Shown here: positions 1 through 8,039 of the stretch, one piece after another
Position numbering within the stretch: position 1 is the first letter of the stretch
Layout of the letters: the number at the start of each line of letters is the position of its first letter
DNA from: Halalkalicoccus sp. CGA53
GTDB taxonomy: Archaea; Halobacteriota; Halobacteria; Halobacteriales; Halalkalicoccaceae
Assembly (NCBI RefSeq): GCF_036429475.1
Contig: NZ_CP144125.1
Span: forward strand, 3,241,521-3,305,520
Length of the DNA stretch: 64,000 nucleotides
Direction: 5' to 3'
Made by a program: the position numbers and the translations under genes
Notes under the pieces: generated by a model
What the model saw: the letters and a program-made list of their open reading frames with translations, nothing else
Told to the model about the DNA's origin: nothing
Database searches by the model: none

Positions 1-1139
1 TTTGCTACAGAGGTGGTTGTATTTATTATCGCACGCTCGCGCGCTCGTCCTAGAAAATCCAGTCCAGCGCTCGTATATTTCATAATGGAATTCAATACTA
101 AATATATAGAAAATAATTGGATTACAAGAACTGCACCCAAATAATCTGACCCGAAAATATACTCGATCATGGGTTCGGCGAGTAATGCAATCCCTGCAGC
201 TGCAGGTAGATACAGCGCGAGTGTATATAGTACAGACTGTTCGAAGATACGAGATATCTTCTCAATGTTTTCGTCAGCTTTAGCCGACCCGAATGCCGGG
301 GCAAGCGTGTAGCCGAGAGCACTAACAGGAGTTTCGACCATCTTCACGATCTTTTCGCCGAGAGTATAGAAGCCGACAGCGACCGGACCTAAAAAGAACC
401 CCACCAACAATGTGTCTACGGTTTTCGAGAGTAGAGAGCCGCTTTTCGTGGCTATAATGGGGATGTTGTATTCGAAGATTCGTCTTGGTAACCCCGGCTC
501 GGGCTCCTCATCAGGATCATAGTTCGGATATACAAAGACAAATAGTAGGAAGAAGGCCGTTAAAAAGGAAAGCGCGTACCCTATCGTATATCCCAACATA
601 CCTCCGAAAGCCCCAAATCCGAATATGACCAGCGCACCCGCCGCAAGGAGCGTTCCGACGCTGTTCACAATGTTAGCTATCGAGATTATCTTCATTTCTT
701 CAAAACCTTGTAGTAAGTGGTCCAAATACGAATAAAGTGTAGAGAAAGCGAGAAAAATACTACCCAGTAATAGCAGGGGGGCCACGTCGGGATTATTCAC
801 TAACTCGGCGATTTCCGCATGAAAAAGTCCAAGAATAATCACTGACACTACGGTTGAAATTAATATAAACAGCGTCCCAAATCGAATAACATGTCTTACT
901 TGTCCTGGATTAGATACTTTAAATTCGGAAATATATCGTGATGCTGAGCGTCCAAATCCCAAATTTGAAACGAACGATAGCATTGATATCACCGAAAACG
1001 CGAAAAAGAGAAGTCCGTATCCATTGGGATCGAGAACCCGAGCTAATATAATAGTCAATATTCCTCCCGTAATTGCGGTCACAAATTTAGAAAATAATTT
1101 CCATCTCAGACCCGATATAATAGATGACACTAAATCCAT
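1..1139 (-). CDS. Polysaccharide (Wzx-type) flippase, C-terminus beyond window
   Basis: The minus strand reads without a stop from ATG 1139-1137 to the window edge, giving about 379 residues. It starts MDLVSSIISGLRWKLF and has many hydrophobic helices. Landmarks typical of the PST/Wzx (MATE-like) flippase family are GYGLLFFAFSVISML near residue 43, then LGFGRSASRYISEF, and later LGPVAVGFYTLGEKI. The family is usually 430-500 residues, so the last 60-100 are missing. It would flip lipid-linked glycan units across the membrane, which suits the glycosyltransferases further along. An AT-rich tract at 1205-1240 could hold its promoter. Base composition is AT-rich like the rest of the island. Confidence 0.85.
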   Translation of the reverse strand, partial: MDLVSSIISGLRWKLFSKFVTAITGGILTIILARVLDPNGYGLLFFAFSVISMLSFVSNLGFGRSASRYISEFKVSNPGQVRHVIRFGTLFILISTVVSVIILGLFHAEIAELVNNPDVAPLLLLGSIFLAFSTLYSYLDHLLQGFEEMKIISIANIVNSVGTLLAAGALVIFGFGAFGGMLGYTIGYALSFLTAFFLLFVFVYPNYDPDEEPEPGLPRRIFEYNIPIIATKSGSLLSKTVDTLLVGFFLGPVAVGFYTLGEKIVKMVETPVSALGYTLAPAFGSAKADENIEKISRIFEQSVLYTLALYLPAAAGIALLAEPMIEYIFGSDYLGAVLVIQLFSIYLVLNSIMKYTSAGLDFLGRARERAIINTTTSVA

Positions 1140-1870
1140 TTTTCTAGCTATGATTTTCTATAGCCACTCAATTAGCACTTTCGATATCCGGCACCCATCC
1201 TGGTTATTCATATATAAGACTACCGGAATTTAATATATGTTATTTTGATTTAAGGCCTGAACCGGTTCGCAAATCCCATATCAATTCATAAAAAGGGAAG
1301 CTACTACTCGTGTTCTGAGGGTCGATTTTAAATTACTGTATTTACCTGAATACCAATTGATATAAACGGTTCTATTAAGTCCGCTGATAGGGTCGAAGTA
1401 CTCGGTGCTTTACAGCAATATAAAATAAAAGGTCGGTGGCAGTGTCTAGTTGAGGGGATTTGAGAAGCGAGCAGGTCGTGGTGAGTGGTGATCATGCAAC
1501 TCGCAGACCTGCTCAAAGAGACTCTCGACGTGGAATCTCTTGAGGCTTGGGAGAACGAGCGCACCCCGACACCCATCAGGGTGTTCGGGGTGCGCCTGCA
1601 CTCGATGGGATTGTCTGTGAGGGAAACGACCGCGGTCCTCGAATGGCTCGGCGTAGAACGGTCGCATGGAGCGGTCTGGTCGTGGACGCATCGGCTAGCG
1701 GATCGCCAGCCCGACCCGCCGTCGGCAACGCCGACGCGGGTCGCGGTCGACGAGACGGCGATCCGCGTCGACGGCGAACTCTGCTGGCTGTATGCGGCGA
1801 TTGACATCGAGTCGAAGCTGCTGCTTGATGTGGAATTGTTCAGCCGACGCGGGACCGATCCCGCGTCGTT

Positions 1871-1919
1871 CACGAGAGCGCAGCTCTCGTGCAGCCCATC
1901 AGAACGCTTCGCGTTCTGA
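1871..1919. repeat. Twin perfect hairpins inserted in the IS6 transposase (PATE/REP-like)
   Basis: Two 9-bp perfect stems with 3-base loops lie 7 bases apart. CACGAGAGC/GCTCTCGTG occupies 1871-1891 and TCAGAACGC/GCGTTCTGA occupies 1899-1919. The block falls inside a conserved stretch of the transposase (TDPA...FLHRL), adds a stop and shifts the frame, so it looks inserted. Small paired palindromes of this sort resemble ends of IS200/IS605 elements and their haloarchaeal PATE derivatives. That link is an inference. Confidence 0.6.
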
Positions 1920-2116
1920 GGATGGCGTTCTTGCATCGACTCACACAGAACCACGATCTTTCGGAGGCGGTGGTTCTGGCGGATGGCTTTGGGTATCTGA
2001 CTGCGCTTTCTCGATTAGGGTTGAGCGGTCGGCTCGATTACTCGGAGAGAAACCTGATTGAGAACTGTCCCGTTTCGAGTATTTAAATCCGGTGTCAGGC
2101 CGTCAGATTCGGCCTG

Positions 2117-3316
2117 ATGGCGGAAACAGTTCAATCCCAGATACAGCGTTCGTTTGACCAGAATCTCGTCGAAGGTAGCCAGTCAGCCTCCACTGCGAGC
2201 GAATTTTACTCGCTGCTCGACGCAGTCGACAGCGAGTTCATCGCCGATCAGTTCGATATCGGCACCTACACGAACAAGCACGACTTTGAGAACCATCTCA
2301 AGGTCGGTATCTTCGAGGGAATCAACCCGTCTGACTCGCTTGCTGAACTCGCCGAGAAAACGGCTGTCCACGATCAACTGGAAGAAATGGCTGCATCGAC
2401 GTTCTCCCGGCATACGAACGACCGCGACTACCGCGCGGTCGTTCGTCTCTTCTTCGAACTGCTTCACTCGCCCCAGCTCTATCACCAACGCGCTGTGCAG
2501 CGCAAGCGACTCGAATCGCTCGACCGAGCAGTCGTCGCTATCGACGGAGCAAACCTCACTCTCACCAGATCGGTTGCTGTCCCAAGCGAATTACATGACG
2601 ACGAACCCATTGCCAAGATCAAGCCAGGCGACCGCGGCCTCAAATTCAACTTGGCCGCACGTGTCGACGGACACGCCAAGGGGCTGCTTGGCGTGTCCGT
2701 AACAGCGGGCGAAACACGCGAACCGACACAGTTCGATCATCTCCAAGACGACGTCGAGGTCTTCGCAGACCTCGACTCGCCGATTCGCGTGTTTGATCGT
2801 GGTTATCTCGACTATGACCGCTTTTGTGCGTTGAAAGAGCGAAAAGAGGAGTTCGTGTGTTTGTTGCAGTCAGATTCTCGGGTCGATGTCCTGGATTCGC
2901 TCCAGGACATCGACATCACTGACGAGGCGGGAACACGACACGTACGCGATGACCTGATTGAACTAGCCGAGACCGGCGAAACCTTTCGGCGGATCGTGTT
3001 CGAGGACGTGGACGGAGAGGAGATAGCGTACCTGACGACGCTATCTCCGGAGGAGTATGATCCGGTGGACGTGATGAACATCTACACGCTACGGACACTG
3101 ATCGAGATTCTATTTCGGGAGTTGAAACAGTATACGAACATCGAGAATTTTCACTCACAATCGGTAAACGGCGTGTTGTTCGAGTTGTTCTGTACGTTGA
3201 TTGGGTACGTGCTGGTCGAGTGGTTCCGGCACTGCCACCCGCTGCGGGGTGGCGTGCCGGAAGCGTTCCGGCTGATCCGCACACGCTGGAATCAGTCCCA
3301 GCGCGCGTACGGGTGA
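2117..3316 (+). CDS. IS4-family (ISH8 group) transposase
   Basis: This is an intact 399-residue transposase, full length for the group. DDE landmarks are VVAIDGANLTLTRS near residues 140-153, IRVFDRGYLDYDRF near 233-246, and the Y-(2)-R-(3)-E-(6)-K signature at YTLRTLIEILFRELKQ near 323-338. The ATG at 2117 lies 52 bases inside the left end, behind an AT-rich stretch at 2080-2090. The coding sequence holds an unusual number of perfect hairpins: 13 bp at 2414-2446, 14 bp at 2667-2700, 9 bp at 2753-2776, 14 bp at 2882-2914 and 11 bp at 3019-3048. A further GC-rich hairpin at 3334-3365 follows the stop. The gene looks functional, although the ISH1-like insert separates it from its right end. Confidence 0.92.
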   Translation: MAETVQSQIQRSFDQNLVEGSQSASTASEFYSLLDAVDSEFIADQFDIGTYTNKHDFENHLKVGIFEGINPSDSLAELAEKTAVHDQLEEMAASTFSRHTNDRDYRAVVRLFFELLHSPQLYHQRAVQRKRLESLDRAVVAIDGANLTLTRSVAVPSELHDDEPIAKIKPGDRGLKFNLAARVDGHAKGLLGVSVTAGETREPTQFDHLQDDVEVFADLDSPIRVFDRGYLDYDRFCALKERKEEFVCLLQSDSRVDVLDSLQDIDITDEAGTRHVRDDLIELAETGETFRRIVFEDVDGEEIAYLTTLSPEEYDPVDVMNIYTLRTLIEILFRELKQYTNIENFHSQSVNGVLFELFCTLIGYVLVEWFRHCHPLRGGVPEAFRLIRTRWNQSQRAYG

Positions 3317-3443
3317 ATCACCGATGAGTTGGTGAGAGCGCCGCCGCAGGAGCGGCGGCACTCTCCATGCCGGCAGAATCTCATGCCGGTGAAGCTGATT
3401 CGGAACGATGGTGCCTGATTGGGTCCGTGTTCAGCAGGTTCGT

Positions 3444-4563
3444 TGCCTTGTTTTGCCGCCGAGTGACGACAGTCTCAGACGTTCTCACAGCGATCTTCCG
3501 TCAGATTAACCGGGAAATGGACGCCGTCTGGCGATATGGTATCGCTCAGACGGCTTGCGCGGATGTGTCGAGATCTTGCCAAACACCACGTTGACGAGCC
3601 AGACGTACCCGCCGCGCCGGACGGCGCGGACGGGTACGCCGAGTGGGTACAGATCGCGTTAATTCTGTACCGCGTCGAATTAGAGAAGAGCCTCCGCGAG
3701 ACGGAAGATTACCTCAACGAGATGCCCGGTGTCCTCGCCGTGTTCGGACTCGACGAGGCACCGCACTACAGCTCGTTCTGTCGGTGGGAACAAGACTACC
3801 GGATGCGTGAACTCCGCCGCCTGCTCCGCACGTCGGCGGAGCAGGCGGGCTGGAGTGGTGAAGCCGCGATTGACGCGAGCGGCTTCCAGCGCGATCAAAC
3901 CAGCTACCACTACCGCGACCGCGCGAACTACTCGTTCCAGTCGATGAAGACGACGATCTTGATCGACGTGAACTCGCTGGCAATCAAGGACGTGCATTTT
4001 ACGACGCAGAAGGCGTGGGACGGCCATATCGGGATGCAGGTCTTCCGCCGAAACGCGGAAGACCTGCGCGTACTGTCTGCTGACGCGAATTACTCGTGGA
4101 GCGACCTCCGAGAGGAGTGTCGCTCCAACTCAACGCGACCGTTGATCAAACACAGAGAACAGACTCCGTTGCAGAAGGCGCACAACGCTCGGATGAACGA
4201 GGACTACAACCAGCGCTGGATGAGCGAAACGGGCTTCTCGCAGTTGAAGGAAGACGACGGCGAGAAGCTGCGCTCCCGGAGCTGGCACGGCCAGTTCCGG
4301 GAGCTGACTCGGAAGTGCATCGTCCATAACCTAACACAGGCGGCGAGTTAGGGCTCGCCGCCTGCTCCCCTTCTCCGGACGTATCCGGGAGAGGCATCGC
4401 CGTCGTCACCGGAACAATGGAGCAAGATACCATAGTTTTGACCCTTCGATAAACACCGCTAGCGACAGCTATCGCATCTTCTGACTCCAAGAACCGGTCT
4501 CTGACGCCGTAAAACCGTGAATGATCGACCCCACCCCGACGCAGTCTTGCGTTCAACAAGGCA
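3444..4563 (+). mobile_element. ISH1-like IS5-family element
   Basis: This 1120-bp element starts TGCCTTGTTTTGCC and ends AACAAGGCA, giving a short inverted repeat TGCCTTGTT. It is flanked by the exact 8-bp duplication AGGTTCGT at 3436-3443 and 4564-4571. Length, end sequence and 8-bp duplication all agree with the known ISH1 element (about 1.12 kb). It is the youngest layer of the three-element nest. Confidence 0.93.
3536..4351 (+). CDS. IS5-family (ISH1 group) transposase
   Basis: The protein has 271 residues, close to the size of ISH1 transposase. DDE landmarks are AAIDASGFQRDQTSYHY near residues 110-126, VLSADANYSWSDL near 181-193, and the Glu in WMSETGFSQLKEDDGEKLR near 228-246. The gene fills most of its element. 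Its coding sequence holds perfect hairpins of 13 bp at 3817-3848 and 13 bp at 4036-4067. A 10-bp stem at 4338-4363 has the stop codon in its loop. The frame is intact, so the element is probably still mobile. Confidence 0.92.
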   Translation: MVSLRRLARMCRDLAKHHVDEPDVPAAPDGADGYAEWVQIALILYRVELEKSLRETEDYLNEMPGVLAVFGLDEAPHYSSFCRWEQDYRMRELRRLLRTSAEQAGWSGEAAIDASGFQRDQTSYHYRDRANYSFQSMKTTILIDVNSLAIKDVHFTTQKAWDGHIGMQVFRRNAEDLRVLSADANYSWSDLREECRSNSTRPLIKHREQTPLQKAHNARMNEDYNQRWMSETGFSQLKEDDGEKLRSRSWHGQFRELTRKCIVHNLTQAAS

Positions 4564-4854
4564 AGGTTCGTTCTACGTTGATCGTTTGGTGATCTGATGG
4601 ATCACCGTCACTGGGGTCGTTGCTCGCTCGGTAAGCCTTATCAAGTCGAAACGAGACAGATTGAGAAGTGGTTTCAAACGCTTGCGATGCGCACCGACCG
4701 CTTTCATACCTATTGGCGGGGCAGTCGGCAAAGCGCAAGACGTTGGCTCCGCCGCTTCGCTTACCACTACAATTTTCATCGACCGAATCAAGCGCTCGAC
4801 AACCGCACTCCGGTTGAGGAGGTCCTCATCTAGACACTGCCGAAATATGAATAA

Positions 4855-5008
4855 CGCTCTTCCGTAGGAGATTGTTGATACAGTTCGGTTCATCGCTGGC
4901 TGAGCCGAGATCGGGGTGTAGAGTGGTTCGTAACCCATAGCTCAACTCTTAACACTCAGCGGAAAATCGCAAGACTGCGCTCCATCAACAATGTGCTACG
5001 CAAGAGCG
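4855..5008. mobile_element. 154-bp MITE, copy A
   Basis: Terminal inverted repeats CGCTCTTCCGTAGGA (4855-4869) and TGCTACGCAAGAGCG (4994-5008) match at 13 of 15 positions. The exact 9-bp duplication TATGAATAA flanks it at 4846-4854 and 5009-5017. It has no reading frame of note. A second copy of identical length lies at 15061-15214. An imperfect internal hairpin (TCGGTTCA/TGAGCCGA) sits near the left end. I do not recognise the parent transposon. Confidence 0.88.
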
Positions 5009-5052
5009 TATGAATAATATTAAGTAGCCGTGAGAGGAGCCTCAGTAACGGA

Positions 5053-5181
5053 ATGAACGTATTCAGCCACGTGTTGATCGAAGATATAATCGATTCTTAT
5101 CTACCTTCCAGGAGGTTAGGCCACTTCCCTGATGTAATCGGCCAAGAACTACACCAACTACACGAAATTCATAATGGGTGA
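5053..5181 (+). CDS. Possible 42-residue ORF coupled to the next gene
   Basis: ATG 5053 opens a 42-residue frame (MNVFSHVLIEDIIDSYLPS...). Its TGA overlaps the ATG of the nucleotidyltransferase-like gene by 8 bases (ATGGGTGA). It could be a small coupled gene, or the surviving tail of a gene cut away when mobile DNA arrived upstream. I see no known domain. Confidence 0.3.
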   Translation: MNVFSHVLIEDIIDSYLPSRRLGHFPDVIGQELHQLHEIHNG

Positions 5182-5998
5182 AAAAACGACGTCATCAACG
5201 GAATTCGAGAGCGGCCAGACACAAGAACCCCGAACATATCCAGTGACAAAGACGGAAATCACTCGAGAACTATTTGAATCGTTAAATGAGCTCAATCTGA
5301 CGTATGTTGTGGCTTCAAAGTACAAAAATTTACCCGAAACTATAATTGGTGACATCGACATCTATGTCGAGGATCAAGATTTCGATAAAGCAATCGAGAT
5401 CTGTAAAGGCTTGGGGCTTGAGAAGCGCCAATCCCTTCCAAAGCACATCTATCTTCTTAAAAAGGTGGTCAGAGACCCCTGGACTGCTTTTACCACCGTA
5501 TTTAATTCCCCTCGAAAGATCCAACATCTCATACGCAACGAACAGAAGCGGGCGACGGGTTCGGAATATTCGTACCATCGTAACCAAAAAATGGTGAACG
5601 ACGAACTGATGATCGACATCCGGAACAATCTCGCATACAAGTCTCTTCAGGACCGCACCCGTATTCCGGTGAAATCAAGCGTCACCAATCAATTCTTCAA
5701 GCGGCGACGCCCATATAATGGGTTCTATGTCCCCGCTCCCTGTGATGAACTCGCACATATAATCTCCCGTCAGGTCTTCGATAAGGACGGTGCTTTCTCT
5801 CATTACTACGTCAACCGGTGTGACGAGCTGGTCGAAACGCTGAGGAACGATCCGGAACAAAACAATCAATTCAGAGATTTACTCTGTGATATTTTCTACG
5901 ACACTGATAAACTCATATATGATCTAATAATTAGGAGGAAATACGATGTGATCCTTTCGGAGCTATATCGGAATAGAGCCACTGATGAAATTTCGTAG
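5174..5998 (+). CDS. Nucleotidyltransferase-fold-like protein of a glycan locus
   Basis: This is a 274-residue soluble protein. Near residues 57-71 it has IGDIDIYVEDQDFDK, a G-D-x-D pattern like the metal-binding site of the MNT/polymerase-beta-like nucleotidyltransferase fold. A preceding strand-helix unit (LNLTYVVASKYKNLP) fits the same fold. The rest is rich in Lys, Arg and Tyr and not assignable by eye. Proteins of this kind occur in archaeal surface-polysaccharide clusters, but the substrate is unknown. It is flanked by overlapping short frames upstream (to 5181) and downstream (from 5985). Codon use is AT-rich like its neighbours. The fold call is tentative. Confidence 0.6.
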   Translation: MGEKTTSSTEFESGQTQEPRTYPVTKTEITRELFESLNELNLTYVVASKYKNLPETIIGDIDIYVEDQDFDKAIEICKGLGLEKRQSLPKHIYLLKKVVRDPWTAFTTVFNSPRKIQHLIRNEQKRATGSEYSYHRNQKMVNDELMIDIRNNLAYKSLQDRTRIPVKSSVTNQFFKRRRPYNGFYVPAPCDELAHIISRQVFDKDGAFSHYYVNRCDELVETLRNDPEQNNQFRDLLCDIFYDTDKLIYDLIIRRKYDVILSELYRNRATDEIS

Positions 5999-6119
5999 AA
6001 TGCAACCGTTTCAGCGTTTTAAATCTGATAGATATACATATATACCTGCCAGCGAATTAGTTAATCGTCTTCTGGATTTCCTTGGTCCGTGGATACCATC
6101 TAATAGCGTTATCAACTAA
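5985..6119 (+). CDS. Possible 44-residue ORF overlapping the preceding gene
   Basis: ATG 5985 lies inside the end of the nucleotidyltransferase-like gene in another frame. It opens a 44-residue basic peptide (MKFRRMQPFQRFKSDRYTYI...NSVIN). Its TAA overlaps the ATG of the next short frame (TAATG, 6117-6121). Such junctions suggest translational coupling, but no family is recognisable and it may be gene debris. Confidence 0.3.
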   Translation: MKFRRMQPFQRFKSDRYTYIPASELVNRLLDFLGPWIPSNSVIN

Positions 6120-6301
6120 TGATTTTTACTGAGAACGGCCGACAGAAGTCAAAGATAGAGTTATTAGTCAAATTCTATACGGACATTATTTCTTCACATA
6201 GCATATTAAATTTAATTTTATTTGCTGTCACTATTGATGGTGAGTGGACTGGATCAGAAGAGGTCTTCGACATAAATTTCATCGGACTTGGCTTGCTGTA
6301 G
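6119..6301 (+). CDS. Possible 60-residue ORF
   Basis: This frame begins at the TAATG junction with the previous short frame. It encodes 60 residues with a hydrophobic middle (IISSHSILNLILFAVTI) that could span a membrane once. It may be a small membrane protein or a remnant. The 88 bases between it and the ParB-like gene show nothing else. Confidence 0.25.
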   Translation: MIFTENGRQKSKIELLVKFYTDIISSHSILNLILFAVTIDGEWTGSEEVFDINFIGLGLL

Positions 6302-6389
6302 TGAGTAAGGGTTCCCTCAATTCCCACTGTAAAAGTCCAAAACAAGGAGGACCAATGCACATATGACTATTGAGATACACTGGTGACTC

Positions 6390-7280
6390 ATGATAGAAGT
6401 ATTCAAACACAAGACTGAGAAACCGTCATTGGGGCAAATCGGTTATAAAACGCTGAAAAATAAAGGGATATATCACTTTATATACGTAGTATTTAAATTT
6501 ATTTTTTCTAAGATGGACGAAGCGATGCTCTCTCATTTTCCCATTTATCACGGTCTAAGGGTTAGCTATTACGAGTACAAAACAATCTTGACGAGCGATT
6601 ACGATGCACCTCTTAACCCATATAAAATCGAATGGGTGGATCCAGACGATATAAACGAGTTTACTAGAAGAAATGTGAGGCCCGTACAAAGTTGTGGATT
6701 GATCAAAAACGGTAATTGGGATAGACGAGACGATTACGTATATTCCGAAGGGTATGGAAAGAGATATTGGCATAACCGTGCCAGAAATGGTATCTATTTC
6801 GAGGATTCACTGTTCTATCAAGCACTGAAGAACCATTTCGACCACGGTATTGATTGGAAAGAGACAGAATACTTTCAAGCTGCAAGCAAGGCATTCGAAA
6901 TCGGTGAAAAAATTAGTAACGGGTATACCTCTGAGCAGGAATTGTTATTAGATTTCAAACGTACTGATGAACTGTACCACGAAATTAAGAATAACGGTTA
7001 TAAAACACGTGCCGATGTCAATAAATGGCACGATTACGACAGGGGTGTGATGACATTTAAGAAATTAAAGAAGTCCGAGATTACTGTGGATATCGGTAGA
7101 AATGGAAAATTGTTGTTCGCATCTAGTGGTAAACATCGCTTGGCTATAGCCAAAATTTTGGGTTTAGATGAGATCCCTGTTATATTTATTTGTAGACATA
7201 GAAATTGGATGAACCATCGTGATTATATATATCGTAATGAGTTGAAGGTTTACCATCCTGATTTAAGTGAATTTCAATAA
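6390..7280 (+). CDS. ParB/Srx-like protein of the glycan island, paralogue 1
   Basis: This 296-residue protein shares its whole architecture with those at 9246-10100, 19227-19988 and 18593-19237. Early there is YKIEWVDPDDI (about 80-90), then NGNWDR. The middle has FDHGIDW and a helix with YHEIKNNGY. Near 228-262 is ITVDIGRNGKLLF followed by GKHRLAIAKILGLDEIPV. The last block looks like the G-x-H-R nucleotide-binding motif of the ParB/sulfiredoxin fold, whose members include CTP-binding ParB and ATP-dependent serine kinases. It ends RHRNW...YHPDL. No helix-turn-helix is visible, so DNA partitioning is unlikely. A GGTGA at 6382-6386 could be a ribosome-binding site. The exact reaction is unknown. 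Confidence 0.7.
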   Translation: MIEVFKHKTEKPSLGQIGYKTLKNKGIYHFIYVVFKFIFSKMDEAMLSHFPIYHGLRVSYYEYKTILTSDYDAPLNPYKIEWVDPDDINEFTRRNVRPVQSCGLIKNGNWDRRDDYVYSEGYGKRYWHNRARNGIYFEDSLFYQALKNHFDHGIDWKETEYFQAASKAFEIGEKISNGYTSEQELLLDFKRTDELYHEIKNNGYKTRADVNKWHDYDRGVMTFKKLKKSEITVDIGRNGKLLFASSGKHRLAIAKILGLDEIPVIFICRHRNWMNHRDYIYRNELKVYHPDLSEFQ

Positions 7281-7336
7281 TATATAGTTATATAAATATA
7301 TAATAATAAATTAAAGTAAAATGTAGATATTAATAT

Positions 7337-8039
7337 TTATTTAAATATATGGGGATTATTAAATAGAATAAAAAAGACGGGGCCAAGGCAGTCTCCAGCT
7401 GGTCGAAATAGTCCGATGAGTGAACGTTCGAGTCCTGTATTAGAAGTAAACGGCCACTCTTGGGGGCAGCGTGAATATAAGCAGGTGTTCCAGAACCAGC
7501 TTAACGGATGGAACGAGTGATTTGTCATTGTTATCTTCTTCCCGGAAAACGATGCGTAGAACGTGTCGATCCAACGTTTCAGCTCCTGAAGCCACCGCCC
7601 GATCTGATTTCTAAGTCAGTGCGGGATCACTACCTGGCGAATACAGACCCGCCGGATGGTGGCTCCGTATTCGCGTATCCCCTCGATAATCACCGTCCTC
7701 GGCAGCTCGCTGTACAATTGCTCGAACTCCGCGAAGAATAAGCGTGTCGTGAGATAGCTTTTCGATGGATACGCCGTGAGATGGACCGCCACCCATCTCT
7801 CCGGATCGACCGTCGCAAACAGCACGAACCGCTGACCACCCTGGCGAATCATCGTCTCATCGACCAGAATTCGACCGAGAAGCTGCGTGACAGGCCGGCG
7901 ACCCGTCGCGGAGAGTCGACTTCCGAAACGTACGATCCACCGCCAAATCGGCACGTGCGAGCACTCGATCTTGCCTTCTTCTTGAACCCCCTCCCCCTGA
8001 TTCTTTGGAGATGCACTAATAGACCCACTAGCGGCCGCT
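7337..8039 (-). pseudogene. Decayed IS6-like DDE transposase
   Basis: Read on the minus strand, 7954-7619 encodes LGRILVDETMIRQGGQRF, then ATVDPERWVAVHLTAYPS, a first-Asp catalytic region with the usual downstream strands. An in-frame TGA at 7616-7618 follows. The same frame then continues as LRNQIGRWLQELKRWIDTFY and TNHSFHPLSWFWNTC, matching the C-terminus of IS6-like transposases. The N-terminal part beyond 7954 is frameshifted. No clear inverted repeats were found, and the IS630 element abuts its upstream side. Bases 7281-7370 are extremely AT-rich and show no gene. Confidence 0.65.

Larger units (their letters stand above)
2065..4660 (+). mobile_element. ISH8-like (IS4-family) element, itself carrying an ISH1-like insert
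   Basis: The ends are CTGTCCCGTTTCGA at 2065-2078 and TCGAAACGAGACAG at 4647-4660, inverted repeats with one mismatch. The 8-bp target duplication ATTGAGAA is intact at 2057-2064 and 4661-4668. Removing the ISH1-like insert and its duplication leaves about 1.47 kb, close to known ISH8-group elements. It is inserted in the IS6-type transposase just before its catalytic Glu. Confidence 0.9.
1494..4833 (+). pseudogene. IS6-family DDE transposase, disrupted
   Basis: The N-terminal part (ATG 1494 to about 1868) includes the first catalytic Asp in TRVAVDETAIRVDGELC. A 49-bp hairpin pair at 1871-1919 then breaks the frame. The protein resumes at about 1925 as FLHRLTQNHDLSEAVVLADG and runs to RLDYSERNLIEN near 2064. 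There the ISH8-like element interrupts it. The C-terminus (IEKWFQTLAMRTDRFHTYW and on, ending EEVLI) continues from about 4661 to 4833 and contains the catalytic Glu. The reading resumes in register after one copy of the duplicated ATTGAGAA. The gene cannot make an intact transposase. Confidence 0.85.
1438..4841 (+). mobile_element. IS6-family element, split by nested insertions
   Basis: The left inverted repeat at 1438-1455 (GGCAGTGTCTAGTTGAGG) matches the reverse complement of 4824-4841 (CCTCATCTAGACACTGCC) at 17 of 18 positions. Between them lies an IS6-type transposase cut in two by the ISH8-like element at 2065-4660. Subtracting the inserts leaves about 0.75 kb, normal for IS6 elements. 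The 8 bases outside the two ends do not match, so no target duplication survives. A MITE sits 5 bases (plus its 9-bp duplication) beyond the right end. Confidence 0.85.

Noticed and set aside
1258-1290. tRNA T-arm-like string GGTTCGCAAATCCC
   Set aside because: No matching acceptor stem, anticodon arm or D-arm could be built on either strand.
1328-1954. Minus-strand frame of 208 codons across the IS6 transposase
   Set aside because: It is antisense to a recognisable transposase, and its composition and lack of motifs mark it as a shadow frame.
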